Source: Pseudomonadota bacterium
GTDB taxonomy: Bacteria > Pseudomonadota > Gammaproteobacteria > Steroidobacterales > Steroidobacteraceae
Assembly (NCBI GenBank): GCA_018241445.1
Contig: JAFEDT010000009.1
Location: 101,300 to 165,299 of the forward strand
Reading direction: 5' to 3'
DNA length: 64,000 nucleotides
In this document: positions 15,674 to 23,782 of the stretch, piece after piece
How positions within the stretch are numbered: the first letter of the stretch is position 1
Layout: every line of letters begins with the position of its first letter
Notes under the pieces: generated by a model
What the model was told of the DNA's origin: nothing
The model's database searches: none
What the model saw: the letters and a program-made list of their open reading frames with translations, nothing else
Made by a program: the position numbers and the translations under genes

Positions 15674-16910
15674 ACCAGACCGCCGGGTGACGCTGAACCG
15701 TCGCGACGTGTTGCTGCTGACCGGGGCCGCCCTGGGCGCATCCGCACTGACCGACCCCGCGGCTGCAACCGGGGCGAACCGCACGAGCGGCGCAACCGGC
15801 GGCACAGCGGTCCGCGGCGCCGGCTGGGCCGCGCTCGATGCCGAATGCGCGGGTTTCATGGCCGGCAAATTCTCCCCCGGCCTGTCGATCTGCGTCATGC
15901 GCAACGGCCGGCCGCTGTATTCCAAGGGGTTCGGCAGCGCGGACCTGCAGAGCCGCGCGCCCATGACAGCGGACTCGGTGCTGCGGATCGGCTCCATCAC
16001 CAAGCAGTTCACGGCCGCGGCCATCCTGCTGCTGCAGCAGGACGGCAGGCTGTCGATCGATGACCGGCTGTCGCGCTTTCTGCCGCTGTTCCCGCACTCC
16101 GGCGACTTCACGCTGCGGCAGATGCTCACGCACACCTCGGGACTGGGCAACTACACCGACACCAGTACGCCGGAGGTCTTCCTGCAGCAGGCGCGCATCG
16201 ATTACCCCGATCCGCAGCTGATCGCCGCCATGGCCGCGACCAGCCCGCTCATGAAGTCGACGCCGGGCACGGCGTGGAGCTACAGCAACACCGCTTACGT
16301 GCTGCTGGGGATCGTGGTGGAAATCGCGGCGCAGGAAGCCTACGGCGCTTACTACCAGCGACGGCTGTTCGGGCCGGCCGGCATGCACGCCACCGCGGTC
16401 GATGATGCCGCCGAAGTCGTGCCGGACCGCGCCGCGGGTTATACGCCGGATGCGAAGTCGGCCAGTGGGTTCGCCAACGCCTCGTTCATCTCCATGACCT
16501 ATCCCGGCGGCGCCGGCTCGATCCGCTCCACTCCCCAGGACCTGTGCCGCTGGCACGGGGCGCTGCTCGGGGGCCGCATCCTGCAGGCGGCGAGCCTCAT
16601 GGACATGACTACCGCGGTGCACCTGCAGGACGGATCGCTTCCCAGGGACCCGGACATGGCGCGCGTACTGGGCGAGGACAAGCCGATCGAGTACGGCTTC
16701 GGAGTGATGATGGGTGCGTTCGAGGGCCAGCGCTACGTGGAGCACGGCGGCGGCATCAACGGCTTCCTGTCGGAGCTACGCAGCTTCCCCGAGCGCGGCG
16801 TTTCCGTGTCGCTGATCATGAACTGCGACAGCATGGGCAAACCGGAGGCGATCAAGCACCTCTACCAGGTGCGCGACGTCGCGGCGCGCGCCGCGCTGGC
16901 GCAGGCCTGA
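15666..16910 (+). CDS. Tat-exported class C beta-lactamase-fold serine hydrolase
   Basis: 414 residues. The N-terminus carries a twin-arginine signal (NRRDVLLLTGAALGASAL, residues 11-28), so the enzyme is exported folded. Catalytic motifs are S110-I-T-K113, YSN (AWSYSNTAYVLLG) and HGG (YVEHGGGINGF). It has the length of D-aminopeptidase/esterase-type class C enzymes without the extra membrane domain of the paralogue at 12476. Coupling to dgcN suggests it supplies D-residues from peptides; the specific substrate cannot be read from sequence. Its 3' end overlaps the convergent regulator by 59 bases. Confidence 0.88.
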   Translation: MSEPDRRVTLNRRDVLLLTGAALGASALTDPAAATGANRTSGATGGTAVRGAGWAALDAECAGFMAGKFSPGLSICVMRNGRPLYSKGFGSADLQSRAPMTADSVLRIGSITKQFTAAAILLLQQDGRLSIDDRLSRFLPLFPHSGDFTLRQMLTHTSGLGNYTDTSTPEVFLQQARIDYPDPQLIAAMAATSPLMKSTPGTAWSYSNTAYVLLGIVVEIAAQEAYGAYYQRRLFGPAGMHATAVDDAAEVVPDRAAGYTPDAKSASGFANASFISMTYPGGAGSIRSTPQDLCRWHGALLGGRILQAASLMDMTTAVHLQDGSLPRDPDMARVLGEDKPIEYGFGVMMGAFEGQRYVEHGGGINGFLSELRSFPERGVSVSLIMNCDSMGKPEAIKHLYQVRDVAARAALAQA

Positions 16911-17625
16911 AATCCTCCAGCGCCCGCTCTTGCGGGGCCGCCGCATCCGGGTGCAGCGCGTGCTCGATCACGTGCTCGGGAGTCGAACACACGCACAGGA
17001 TCTTGAGCGGCACGCTGCCCACCGACACGTAGGCGTGCCCCATGGTGCTGTCGAAATACACCGAGCCGCCCGCCTCCAGCACCAGGGGCGAGTAGAACTC
17101 GGTGTGAAGTTCGAGCCTGCCCTCCAGCACGTAGGTGAATTCCTCGCCTTCGTGGCTGAGCAGCCCGTTGCTCTCGGCGAGCGAGCGCGAGGTGATGATG
17201 CCGGTCATCGGGGTCATCTTCTTGCCGGCCAGTTCCGTGCAGAGGTAGGCGTAGGCCTGGCGGCCGACGTCGACGGGCCGGCCGGCGCCCGGCAGGGTGA
17301 AGGTGCGCCGCGCCAGCGGCGGCGCGGCCGCTGCGGCCTGCGGGCCGGAGAACAGCTCCGCGATGTCGATGTCCAGCCCGCGGCACAGCTGCAGCAGCTT
17401 CGAATAAGTCAGGGAGAGCTGGTCATTCTCCACGCGTGACAGCGTGGACTTTGCAATGCCCGTGGCCTGGCTGACCTCGGCGATCGACAGCCGCCGCTGG
17501 AAGCGCAGCCGGCGCAGGGCAGCGCCCAGGTTGGGGGCGTCGTCGGCGCGCGCGGGGGCCGCGGCAGCGGCGCCGGCCCGCGAAACGGGCGCTGCGCGCG
17601 GCGCGATAGGCGTCCTGGACTTCAT
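16852..17625 (-). CDS. XRE-family regulator with C-terminal cupin domain (second of two)
   Basis: 257 residues: a basic Ala/Pro-rich N-terminal arm (1-28), then the helix-turn-helix (NLGAALRRLRFQRRLSIAEV... IAKSTLSRVEND) and a cupin (HEGEEFTYVLEGRLELHTEF, YFDSTMGHAYVS). It is a paralogue of the regulator at 7603. It diverges from the TonB receptor gene, whose promoter at 17670 contains the shared palindrome, and is the best candidate for binding it. Start ATG at 17625 gives the N-terminal arm and the complete DNA-binding domain. Confidence 0.88.
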   Translation of the reverse strand: MKSRTPIAPRAAPVSRAGAAAAAPARADDAPNLGAALRRLRFQRRLSIAEVSQATGIAKSTLSRVENDQLSLTYSKLLQLCRGLDIDIAELFSGPQAAAAAPPLARRTFTLPGAGRPVDVGRQAYAYLCTELAGKKMTPMTGIITSRSLAESNGLLSHEGEEFTYVLEGRLELHTEFYSPLVLEAGGSVYFDSTMGHAYVSVGSVPLKILCVCSTPEHVIEHALHPDAAAPQERALEDFRPAPARRAPRRRAPGRGA

Positions 17626-17669
17626 GAAGTGAACGGTAGCACGACTGCCGCGTGCGATGCGGTTGCGGG

Positions 17670-17697
17670 TTGACAGTTCCGCATACGCAACTATACT
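17670..17697 (+). promoter_or_regulatory. Promoter with built-in palindromic operator, TonB-receptor gene
   Basis: TTGACA (17670-17675), a 16-base spacer and TATACT (17692-17697). The palindrome AGTTCCGCATACGCAACT lies at 17675-17692 and differs from the one at 14516-14533 only in the central tetramer region. It drives the receptor gene that starts at 17771 and lies 45 bases from the start of the divergent XRE-cupin gene, so it could also mediate autoregulation. Confidence 0.75.
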
Positions 17698-17770
17698 CCT
17701 GATTGGGAATTGAAGGCAGCCGATAGAAAAATCGGTCGCGAAAACGCTCCAGTCGAGAGGGGACCTGCGC

Positions 17771-20065
17771 ATGCGCCACCGTCGTATTTCCACGAGGCCC
17801 TTGCTGGCCGGATCGCTGTTGCTGGCGGCGCCCGTCTTCGCGGACGTGGCCGCCGACACCGGCAGCGCCGGCGGCGCTCATACCAACAGCAACGACACGC
17901 TGCAGACGGTCATCGTGACCGCGACCAAGCGCGCGGAGCGCATCAAGGAGGTGCCCATGAGCATCACGGCGCTCACGGGCGCCGACCTGCAGCGTTCCCA
18001 GGCAACCCAGTTCACCGATTTTGCCGCGCAGGTCCCCGGCCTGTCGCTGCAGGCGCTCAACCCGGCGCAGACGCGCCTGGTGCTGCGCGGCCTGAACGTG
18101 GGCGGCAGCGGCGCCACCGTGGCGACGGTAGTGGACGACATGCCGTTCTCCATGTCGGGATCCCAGTCCAACGGCCAGTTCTTCGGCGCCGACATCGATA
18201 CCTTCGACCTCAACCGCGTCGAAGTGCTCAAGGGCCCGCAGGGCACCCTCTACGGCGCCACCGCCGAGGGCGGCATCATCAAGTACGTGACCAACGCCCC
18301 CGATCCTTCCGGGTTCGCGGCCGCCGGTGTGATCGGCGGCTCCACGGTCGACGGCGGGCAGACCGAGGGCGTGATCAAGGGGATGGTCAACCTGCCCTTC
18401 TGGGACAACAAGGCGGCGCTGCGCCTCACGGGCATGAGACAGGGCATCCCCGGATACATCGACAACTCCGCCTCCGGCATCCGGGATGTCAACCGCGGTC
18501 CGAAATACAGCGTGCGCGGCTCGCTGCTGCTGCACCCGGTCGATGACTTCAGCGCGCGCCTCACGGTCTTCGACCAGCAGGTCAGGCTGCGCGACACCAA
18601 CCAGGTGGACGTGGTCGGCGCGGCCGCGGACCCGGCCAATCCCCCGGCCAACCAGTTCCAGCGCCTCGACGGCTACCGCACGCGGGCGGCAGTGCCCGAG
18701 GCGCAGAGCGTGCACCTGCGCTATTACGCACTGAACCTGCAGTACGACATGCCGCTTGCGACGCTCACCAACCTCACCAGCTACGGCACCATCAACAACT
18801 TCCAGGTGGTCAACCTGACCGATAGCAACCTGGCGCCGGGCGTGACCTACGGCCTGGCCCTGGGCGGGGTCTACGGCATGCCAATCGGCGTGGCCGAGGT
18901 GCAGACGCAGTACGTCCACAAGCTCAACGAGGAGCTGCGGCTGTCCTCGCGTCCCGGCAACAAGCTGCTGGGCTACGACCTCGACTGGCTGGCCGGGGTC
19001 TTCTTCACCCGCGAAGCGACGGTGCTGGACCAGCCGATCGACGCCTACGGCCTCCCCGGCCTGAACGTGCTGCAACCGCCGCTGGGCGGCGGCAACATTC
19101 CGGCCGACTACAAGGAGAAGGCGGGCTTCTTCGATGCCACCGTGCATTTCAGCCGCGCCTTCGATGTCAGCGCGGGACTGCGCTACTCGCACACCGACCA
19201 GGATTCCCAGGTGCAGCTGCAGTGCTGCGTGCTGTTCGGGCCGTCGATGAATTTCCCGTACCTGTACACCAGCGAGCACAGCACCACCTGGCAGGTGGCG
19301 CCGCGCTGGCACCTCGACGACAACAACATGCTGTACGCGCGCTACTCGACCGGCTACCGGCCGGGCGGCCCGAACCTGCCCTTACCGTCGCTGCCGAATC
19401 CGCCCGGCTTCAAGCCGGACTCCACGCGCAACTACGAACTGGGCCTGAAGTCCGACCTGCTCAATCACCGGCTGTCGTTCGATATCGCCCTGTACAAGAT
19501 CGACTGGACCGCCGTGCAGATCATCAGCTACGTGAGCACGCCTGCGGGCCCGGTCGGCATCAACGGCAACGCCGGCAAGGCGCGCAATATCGGCGTGGAG
19601 TGGGACCTGGCGTGGCTGCCGCTGCCGGGCCTGAAGCTCGAGGCGCTGGGTTCGTGGATGAACGCCAAGAGCACCACCGATGCGCCCGGCCTCGGCGCGA
19701 TGAACGGCGACAAGCTGCCGTACGTGCCGGACTTCAGCGTCACCGTGAATGCCGACTACAGCTGGTACGCCTTCCGTGATTACTCGATGTTCGTGGGCAG
19801 CTCCTGGAACTACACCGGCACGCGCTACACCGACTTCTCGGTGTCGCCCGCGCTGTCGGGACACGTCAAGCTGCCGGGCTACGATGCGCTCAAGCTGCAC
19901 GTCGGGCTGGACAACGGCCGCTACAGCGCCGAGCTGTACGGCGCGAACCTGACGAATTCCCTGGGGCTGCTCACCTACGCCAACATGGGCGGCGCCAACC
20001 AGGCGGGCCTGGCGACCTTCATCACGCCGCGCACCATCGGGATCGAGCTGGGCGCGAAGTTCTGA
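17771..20065 (+). CDS. TonB-dependent outer-membrane receptor
   Basis: 764 residues with a signal peptide (LLAGSLLLAAPVFA), a TonB-box-like segment (LQTVIVTATKR at about 44-54), a plug domain with IDTFDLNRVEVLKGPQGTLYGA, and a beta-barrel of alternating strands ending in the usual terminal Phe (GIELGAKF). It belongs to the sphingomonad/xanthomonad type of TonB receptor that imports organic nutrients, not clearly siderophores. Shared regulation with dgcN suggests that the substrate is a peptide, muropeptide or D-amino-acid compound; this is inference. No ExbBD/TonB genes are in the window. Confidence 0.92.
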   Translation: MRHRRISTRPLLAGSLLLAAPVFADVAADTGSAGGAHTNSNDTLQTVIVTATKRAERIKEVPMSITALTGADLQRSQATQFTDFAAQVPGLSLQALNPAQTRLVLRGLNVGGSGATVATVVDDMPFSMSGSQSNGQFFGADIDTFDLNRVEVLKGPQGTLYGATAEGGIIKYVTNAPDPSGFAAAGVIGGSTVDGGQTEGVIKGMVNLPFWDNKAALRLTGMRQGIPGYIDNSASGIRDVNRGPKYSVRGSLLLHPVDDFSARLTVFDQQVRLRDTNQVDVVGAAADPANPPANQFQRLDGYRTRAAVPEAQSVHLRYYALNLQYDMPLATLTNLTSYGTINNFQVVNLTDSNLAPGVTYGLALGGVYGMPIGVAEVQTQYVHKLNEELRLSSRPGNKLLGYDLDWLAGVFFTREATVLDQPIDAYGLPGLNVLQPPLGGGNIPADYKEKAGFFDATVHFSRAFDVSAGLRYSHTDQDSQVQLQCCVLFGPSMNFPYLYTSEHSTTWQVAPRWHLDDNNMLYARYSTGYRPGGPNLPLPSLPNPPGFKPDSTRNYELGLKSDLLNHRLSFDIALYKIDWTAVQIISYVSTPAGPVGINGNAGKARNIGVEWDLAWLPLPGLKLEALGSWMNAKSTTDAPGLGAMNGDKLPYVPDFSVTVNADYSWYAFRDYSMFVGSSWNYTGTRYTDFSVSPALSGHVKLPGYDALKLHVGLDNGRYSAELYGANLTNSLGLLTYANMGGANQAGLATFITPRTIGIELGAKF

Positions 20066-20160
20066 AGTCCTGACGAGGCCCGTGGCGCGGGTCGCGGGGC
20101 CTGCGCCGGGCCCGGACGGGTCGCCGTGCCGGCAGCGGTTCCCGTAGAATCGCGCCGGCC

Positions 20161-22335
20161 ATGGACGTCTCCCCCATCCTCGATCCCCTGAACGACGCGC
20201 AGCGCGCCGCGGTGACCGCGCCGCAGGGTCCGGTGCTGGTGCTGGCCGGCGCCGGCAGCGGCAAGACCCGCGTGCTCACCCACCGCATCGCGTGGGCGAT
20301 CCAGGCGCTCGGCGCCTCGCCGCACTCCATCCTCGCGGTGACCTTCACCAACAAGGCCGCGGGGGAGATGCGCGGGCGGGTGGAGCAACTGCTCAACCTG
20401 CCGGCCAGCGCGCTGTGGATCGGCACCTTTCACGGCATCGCGCACCGCCTGCTGCGCCTGCACTGGCGCGAGGCGGGACTGGCCCAGGGATTCCAGATCC
20501 TGGATTCCGACGACCAGCAGCGCATCGTCAAAAAGCTGCTGAAGGCGCAGGAGCTGGACGAGACCCGCTGGGTACCCAGGGAAGTGCAGTGGTTCATCAA
20601 CAACAACAAGGACGAGGGCCGGCGTCCGCAGCACCTGAAGGACGGCGGCGATCCGACCCGCGCGCAGCTGATCCGCCTGTACAGCGCCTACGAGGAGCAC
20701 TGCGCCCGCACCGGCGTGGTCGACTTCGCCGAGCTGCTGCTGCGCGCCCACGAGCTGTGGCGCGACAACGCGCCACTGCTGGCGCACTACCGCCGGCGGT
20801 TCCAGCACGTGCTCGTGGACGAGTTCCAGGACACCAATTCAATCCAGTACGCATGGCTGAAGCTGATTGCCCCCGGCAGCAGCGGCGCGCAGCCGGGCGG
20901 CGAGCCCTTCGTGGTTGGCGATGACGACCAGTCGATATACCGCTGGCGCGGCGCGCGGGTGGAGAACCTGCAGCTGTTCCGCCGCGACTACCCGCAGGCG
21001 GCGCTGTACCGCCTGGAACAGAATTACCGCTCCACCGGCACCATCCTCGAGGCCGCCAACGGCCTGATCTCCCACAACAACGGCCGCCTGGGCAAGAAGC
21101 TGTGGACCGCGGGCAGCCGCGGCGAGCCGCTGCACCTGTACACCGCCTTCAACGAGCGCGACGAGGCGGAGTTCGTCACCCATCGCATCCGCGACTACGT
21201 GGCGCGCGGCGGGCAGCGGCGCGAGATCGCCATCCTGTACCGCTCCAACGCCCAGTCACGCGTGTTCGAGGAAGCCTTCCTGTCGGCACGCGTGCCCTAC
21301 CGGGTGTATGGCGGCCTACGGTTCTTCGAGCGCGCGGAGATCAAGGACGCGCTCGCCTACCTGCGGCTGATCGCCAACCGCCACGACGACGCCTCCTTCG
21401 AGCGCGTGGTCAACCTGCCGACGCGCGGCGTGGGCGCGCGCAGCCTGGAGCTGCTGCGCGAGCAGGCGCGCGCCGCCGGGAGCTCGATGTGGACCGCGGC
21501 CGCGGCGCTGCTGGCCGCCGGCACCCTCGGCGCACGCGCGGGCGGGGCGGTGCACGGCTTCATGACGCTGATCGAAAAGCTGGCGGGAGAAGCCGCGCCG
21601 CTGGCGCTGCACGAGCAGGTCGACCTGGCGCTGCGCACTTCCGGCCTGGTGGAGCACTACAAGCGCGAGAAGGCCGAGCGCGGCGAGGCGCGTGCCGAGA
21701 ACCTGGACGAACTGGTCAGCGCCGCGCGCGGCTTCACCCCCGAGGGCGAGGACCTGCCGCCGCTGGAAGCCTTCCTGGCGCACGCGGCGCTGGAGGCCGG
21801 CGAGGGCCAGGCGGACGCCTGGGAGGACTGCGTGCAGATGATGACGCTGCACACCGCCAAGGGCCTGGAGTTCCCGGTGGTGTTCCTGTGCGGCATGGAA
21901 GAGGGATTGTTCCCGCACCAGCGCTCACTCAATGACCTCGACGGCCTGGAGGAGGAACGCCGCCTGTGTTATGTCGGCATGACGCGCGCCATGCGCCAGC
22001 TGTACCTGACCTGCGCGGAACAGCGGCGGCTGCACGGCGTCGACAGCTACGGCCAGGCCTCGCGCTTCATCCGCGAGATTCCCGAGGAACTGCTGCAGGA
22101 AGTGCGGCCGCGCGTGCAGGTGTCACGGCCGGCGGCGGTGGGGCGCTTCCGCGCCAGCGAGCCCGAGAGCAGCGGCGGGGTGCGCCTGGGGGCGCGGGTG
22201 CGTCACGGCAAGTTCGGCGACGGGGTGGTGCTCAACGTCGAGGGTAACGGCGCGCAGGCGCGCGTGCAGGTGAGCTTCGAGCGCCAGGGCACCAAATGGC
22301 TCATGATGCAGTATGCGAACCTGCAACCGTTATGA
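20161..22335 (+). CDS. uvrD: DNA helicase II (UvrD/Rep superfamily 1A)
   Basis: 724 residues, equal to the family norm. Motif I AGAGSGKT is at 29-36, and TFTNKAAGEM (Ia), the Walker-B VDEFQDTN, GDDDQSIYRWRGA (III), QNYRST (IV), TLHTAKGLEFPVVF (V) and YVGMTRA (VI) are all present. The C-terminal Tudor-like domain (GARVRHGKFGDGVVLNVEG) binds RNA polymerase in UvrD. It unwinds DNA 3'-5' in excision and mismatch repair. A TAGAAT-like -10 lies just upstream. Rep is the alternative, but the C-terminal domain favours UvrD. Confidence 0.93.
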   Translation: MDVSPILDPLNDAQRAAVTAPQGPVLVLAGAGSGKTRVLTHRIAWAIQALGASPHSILAVTFTNKAAGEMRGRVEQLLNLPASALWIGTFHGIAHRLLRLHWREAGLAQGFQILDSDDQQRIVKKLLKAQELDETRWVPREVQWFINNNKDEGRRPQHLKDGGDPTRAQLIRLYSAYEEHCARTGVVDFAELLLRAHELWRDNAPLLAHYRRRFQHVLVDEFQDTNSIQYAWLKLIAPGSSGAQPGGEPFVVGDDDQSIYRWRGARVENLQLFRRDYPQAALYRLEQNYRSTGTILEAANGLISHNNGRLGKKLWTAGSRGEPLHLYTAFNERDEAEFVTHRIRDYVARGGQRREIAILYRSNAQSRVFEEAFLSARVPYRVYGGLRFFERAEIKDALAYLRLIANRHDDASFERVVNLPTRGVGARSLELLREQARAAGSSMWTAAAALLAAGTLGARAGGAVHGFMTLIEKLAGEAAPLALHEQVDLALRTSGLVEHYKREKAERGEARAENLDELVSAARGFTPEGEDLPPLEAFLAHAALEAGEGQADAWEDCVQMMTLHTAKGLEFPVVFLCGMEEGLFPHQRSLNDLDGLEEERRLCYVGMTRAMRQLYLTCAEQRRLHGVDSYGQASRFIREIPEELLQEVRPRVQVSRPAAVGRFRASEPESSGGVRLGARVRHGKFGDGVVLNVEGNGAQARVQVSFERQGTKWLMMQYANLQPL

Positions 22336-22343
22336 GTTCATTG

Positions 22344-22371
22344 GCCAAAAGCCGCCTGCGGCGCTTTTGGC
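22344..22371. repeat. Intergenic palindrome (family member a)
   Basis: GCCAAAAGC at 22344-22352 pairs with GCTTTTGGC at 22363-22371 around a GC-rich centre that can itself pair. The flanks (ATTGGC before, GGACC after) match those of the element at 25240. It lies between uvrD and trkA and lacks a U-tract, so it is not a classical terminator. Confidence 0.6.
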
Positions 22372-22407
22372 GGACCCGCGCCCGGATTCCGCGGGCCGTG
22401 CCATGAC

Positions 22408-23769
22408 ATGAAAATCCTGATTCTCGGGGCCGGCCAGGTCGGGCGCACCGCCGCCCAGCACCTGTCGCGCGAGGAATCCAACGAAGTCACGGTGGTCGAC
22501 ACCAACGAGGACATGCTGCGCGACCTGCAGGACCGCCTGGACGTGCGCACCGTGGCCGGCAACGCCGCGCATCCCTCGGTGCTGGAGGCCGCCGGGGCCG
22601 CCGAGGCGGAAATCCTGGTGGCGCTGACCTCCAGCGACGAGGTCAACATCGTCGCCTGCGAGGTGGCCTTCACGCTGTTCCGCACGCCCACCAAGATCGC
22701 CCGCATCCGCGCCGCCGAGTACACCAGCCGCGGCGCGCTGTTCGGTTCCGAAGGCCTGTCGGTGGACGTGGTCATCAGCCCCGAGCAGCTGGTGACGGAA
22801 TACGTGGAGCGCCTGGTGCGCCATCCCGGCACGCTGCAGGTGCTGGAGTTCGCCGACGGCCGGGTACTGCTGGTCGGCGTGCGCGCACTGCGCGGCGGCC
22901 TGCTCGCCGGGCACAGCCTGCGCGACCTGGCGCGCCAGCTGCCACAGATGCAGCTGCGCGTGGTGGCCATCTACCGCGAGGGCCGCAGCATCCTGCCCGA
23001 GGGCGACACCATCGTCGCCGTGGACGACGAGGTGTTCTTCCTGGCGGCGCGTGAGGACATGCGCCGCGTGATGGCGCAACTGCGCCACGGCGACAAGCCG
23101 GCGCGGCGCATCGTCATCGCCGGCGGCGGCAACATCGGCCTGCGCCTGGCGCGCACCCTGGAGAAGAGCAACCAGGTGAAGCTGATCGAGCGCGACGCGC
23201 GGCGCGCGCGCCGGGTCTCGGAGCTGCTGGAGCAGGCGATCGTGCTGCACGGCGACGCCTCCGACGAGGAACTGCTGGTCGAGGAGAACATCGACAGCAT
23301 CGACGTGTTCGCGGCGCTCACCAACTCCGAGGAAGCCAACATCCTGTCGGCGATGCTCGCCAAGCGCCTGGGGGCGCGCAAGGCCATGGCGCTGATCAAC
23401 AAGCCCTCCTACACCGAGCTGGTGGAGCAAAGCACCATCGACATCGCCATCTCGCCGCAGACGATCACCATCGGTTCGCTGCTGGCGCACGTGCGCCGTG
23501 GCGACGTGGTGCGGGTGCACGCCATCAAGGGCGGTGTGGCCGAGGCCATCGAGGCAATCGTGCACGGCGACGAGCGCAGCTCGCGCGTCGTGGGGCGCAT
23601 GGTGGACCAGATCCCGCTGCCCGAGGGAGCCTCGATCGGCGCCATCGTGCGCGGCGACGAAGTGCTGATCGCACACCACGACACGGTGATCCACACCGAC
23701 GACCACGTGATCCTGTTCCTGGCCGACCGCCGCCACCTGGAAGCGGTGGAGCGGCTGTTCCAGAGCTGA
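22408..23769 (+). CDS. trkA: Trk potassium uptake regulatory subunit TrkA
   Basis: 453 residues with two tandem RCK (Rossmann NAD-binding plus RCK_C) units: MKILILGAGQVGRTAA at the N-terminus and RRIVIAGGGNIGLRLA near residue 232, each followed by a ligand-binding subdomain. This is the full-length enterobacterial-type TrkA that gates the TrkH channel in response to nucleotides. trkH follows 13 bases downstream. Confidence 0.95.
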   Translation: MKILILGAGQVGRTAAQHLSREESNEVTVVDTNEDMLRDLQDRLDVRTVAGNAAHPSVLEAAGAAEAEILVALTSSDEVNIVACEVAFTLFRTPTKIARIRAAEYTSRGALFGSEGLSVDVVISPEQLVTEYVERLVRHPGTLQVLEFADGRVLLVGVRALRGGLLAGHSLRDLARQLPQMQLRVVAIYREGRSILPEGDTIVAVDDEVFFLAAREDMRRVMAQLRHGDKPARRIVIAGGGNIGLRLARTLEKSNQVKLIERDARRARRVSELLEQAIVLHGDASDEELLVEENIDSIDVFAALTNSEEANILSAMLAKRLGARKAMALINKPSYTELVEQSTIDIAISPQTITIGSLLAHVRRGDVVRVHAIKGGVAEAIEAIVHGDERSSRVVGRMVDQIPLPEGASIGAIVRGDEVLIAHHDTVIHTDDHVILFLADRRHLEAVERLFQS

Positions 23770-23782
23770 AGCGCCGCAAGCC

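Noticed and set aside
17423..19312. A 629-codon frame antisense to the TonB receptor
   Set aside because: Composition (His/Gly/Val/Arg-rich, no motifs) is typical of a shadow frame; the plus strand encodes a clear receptor.
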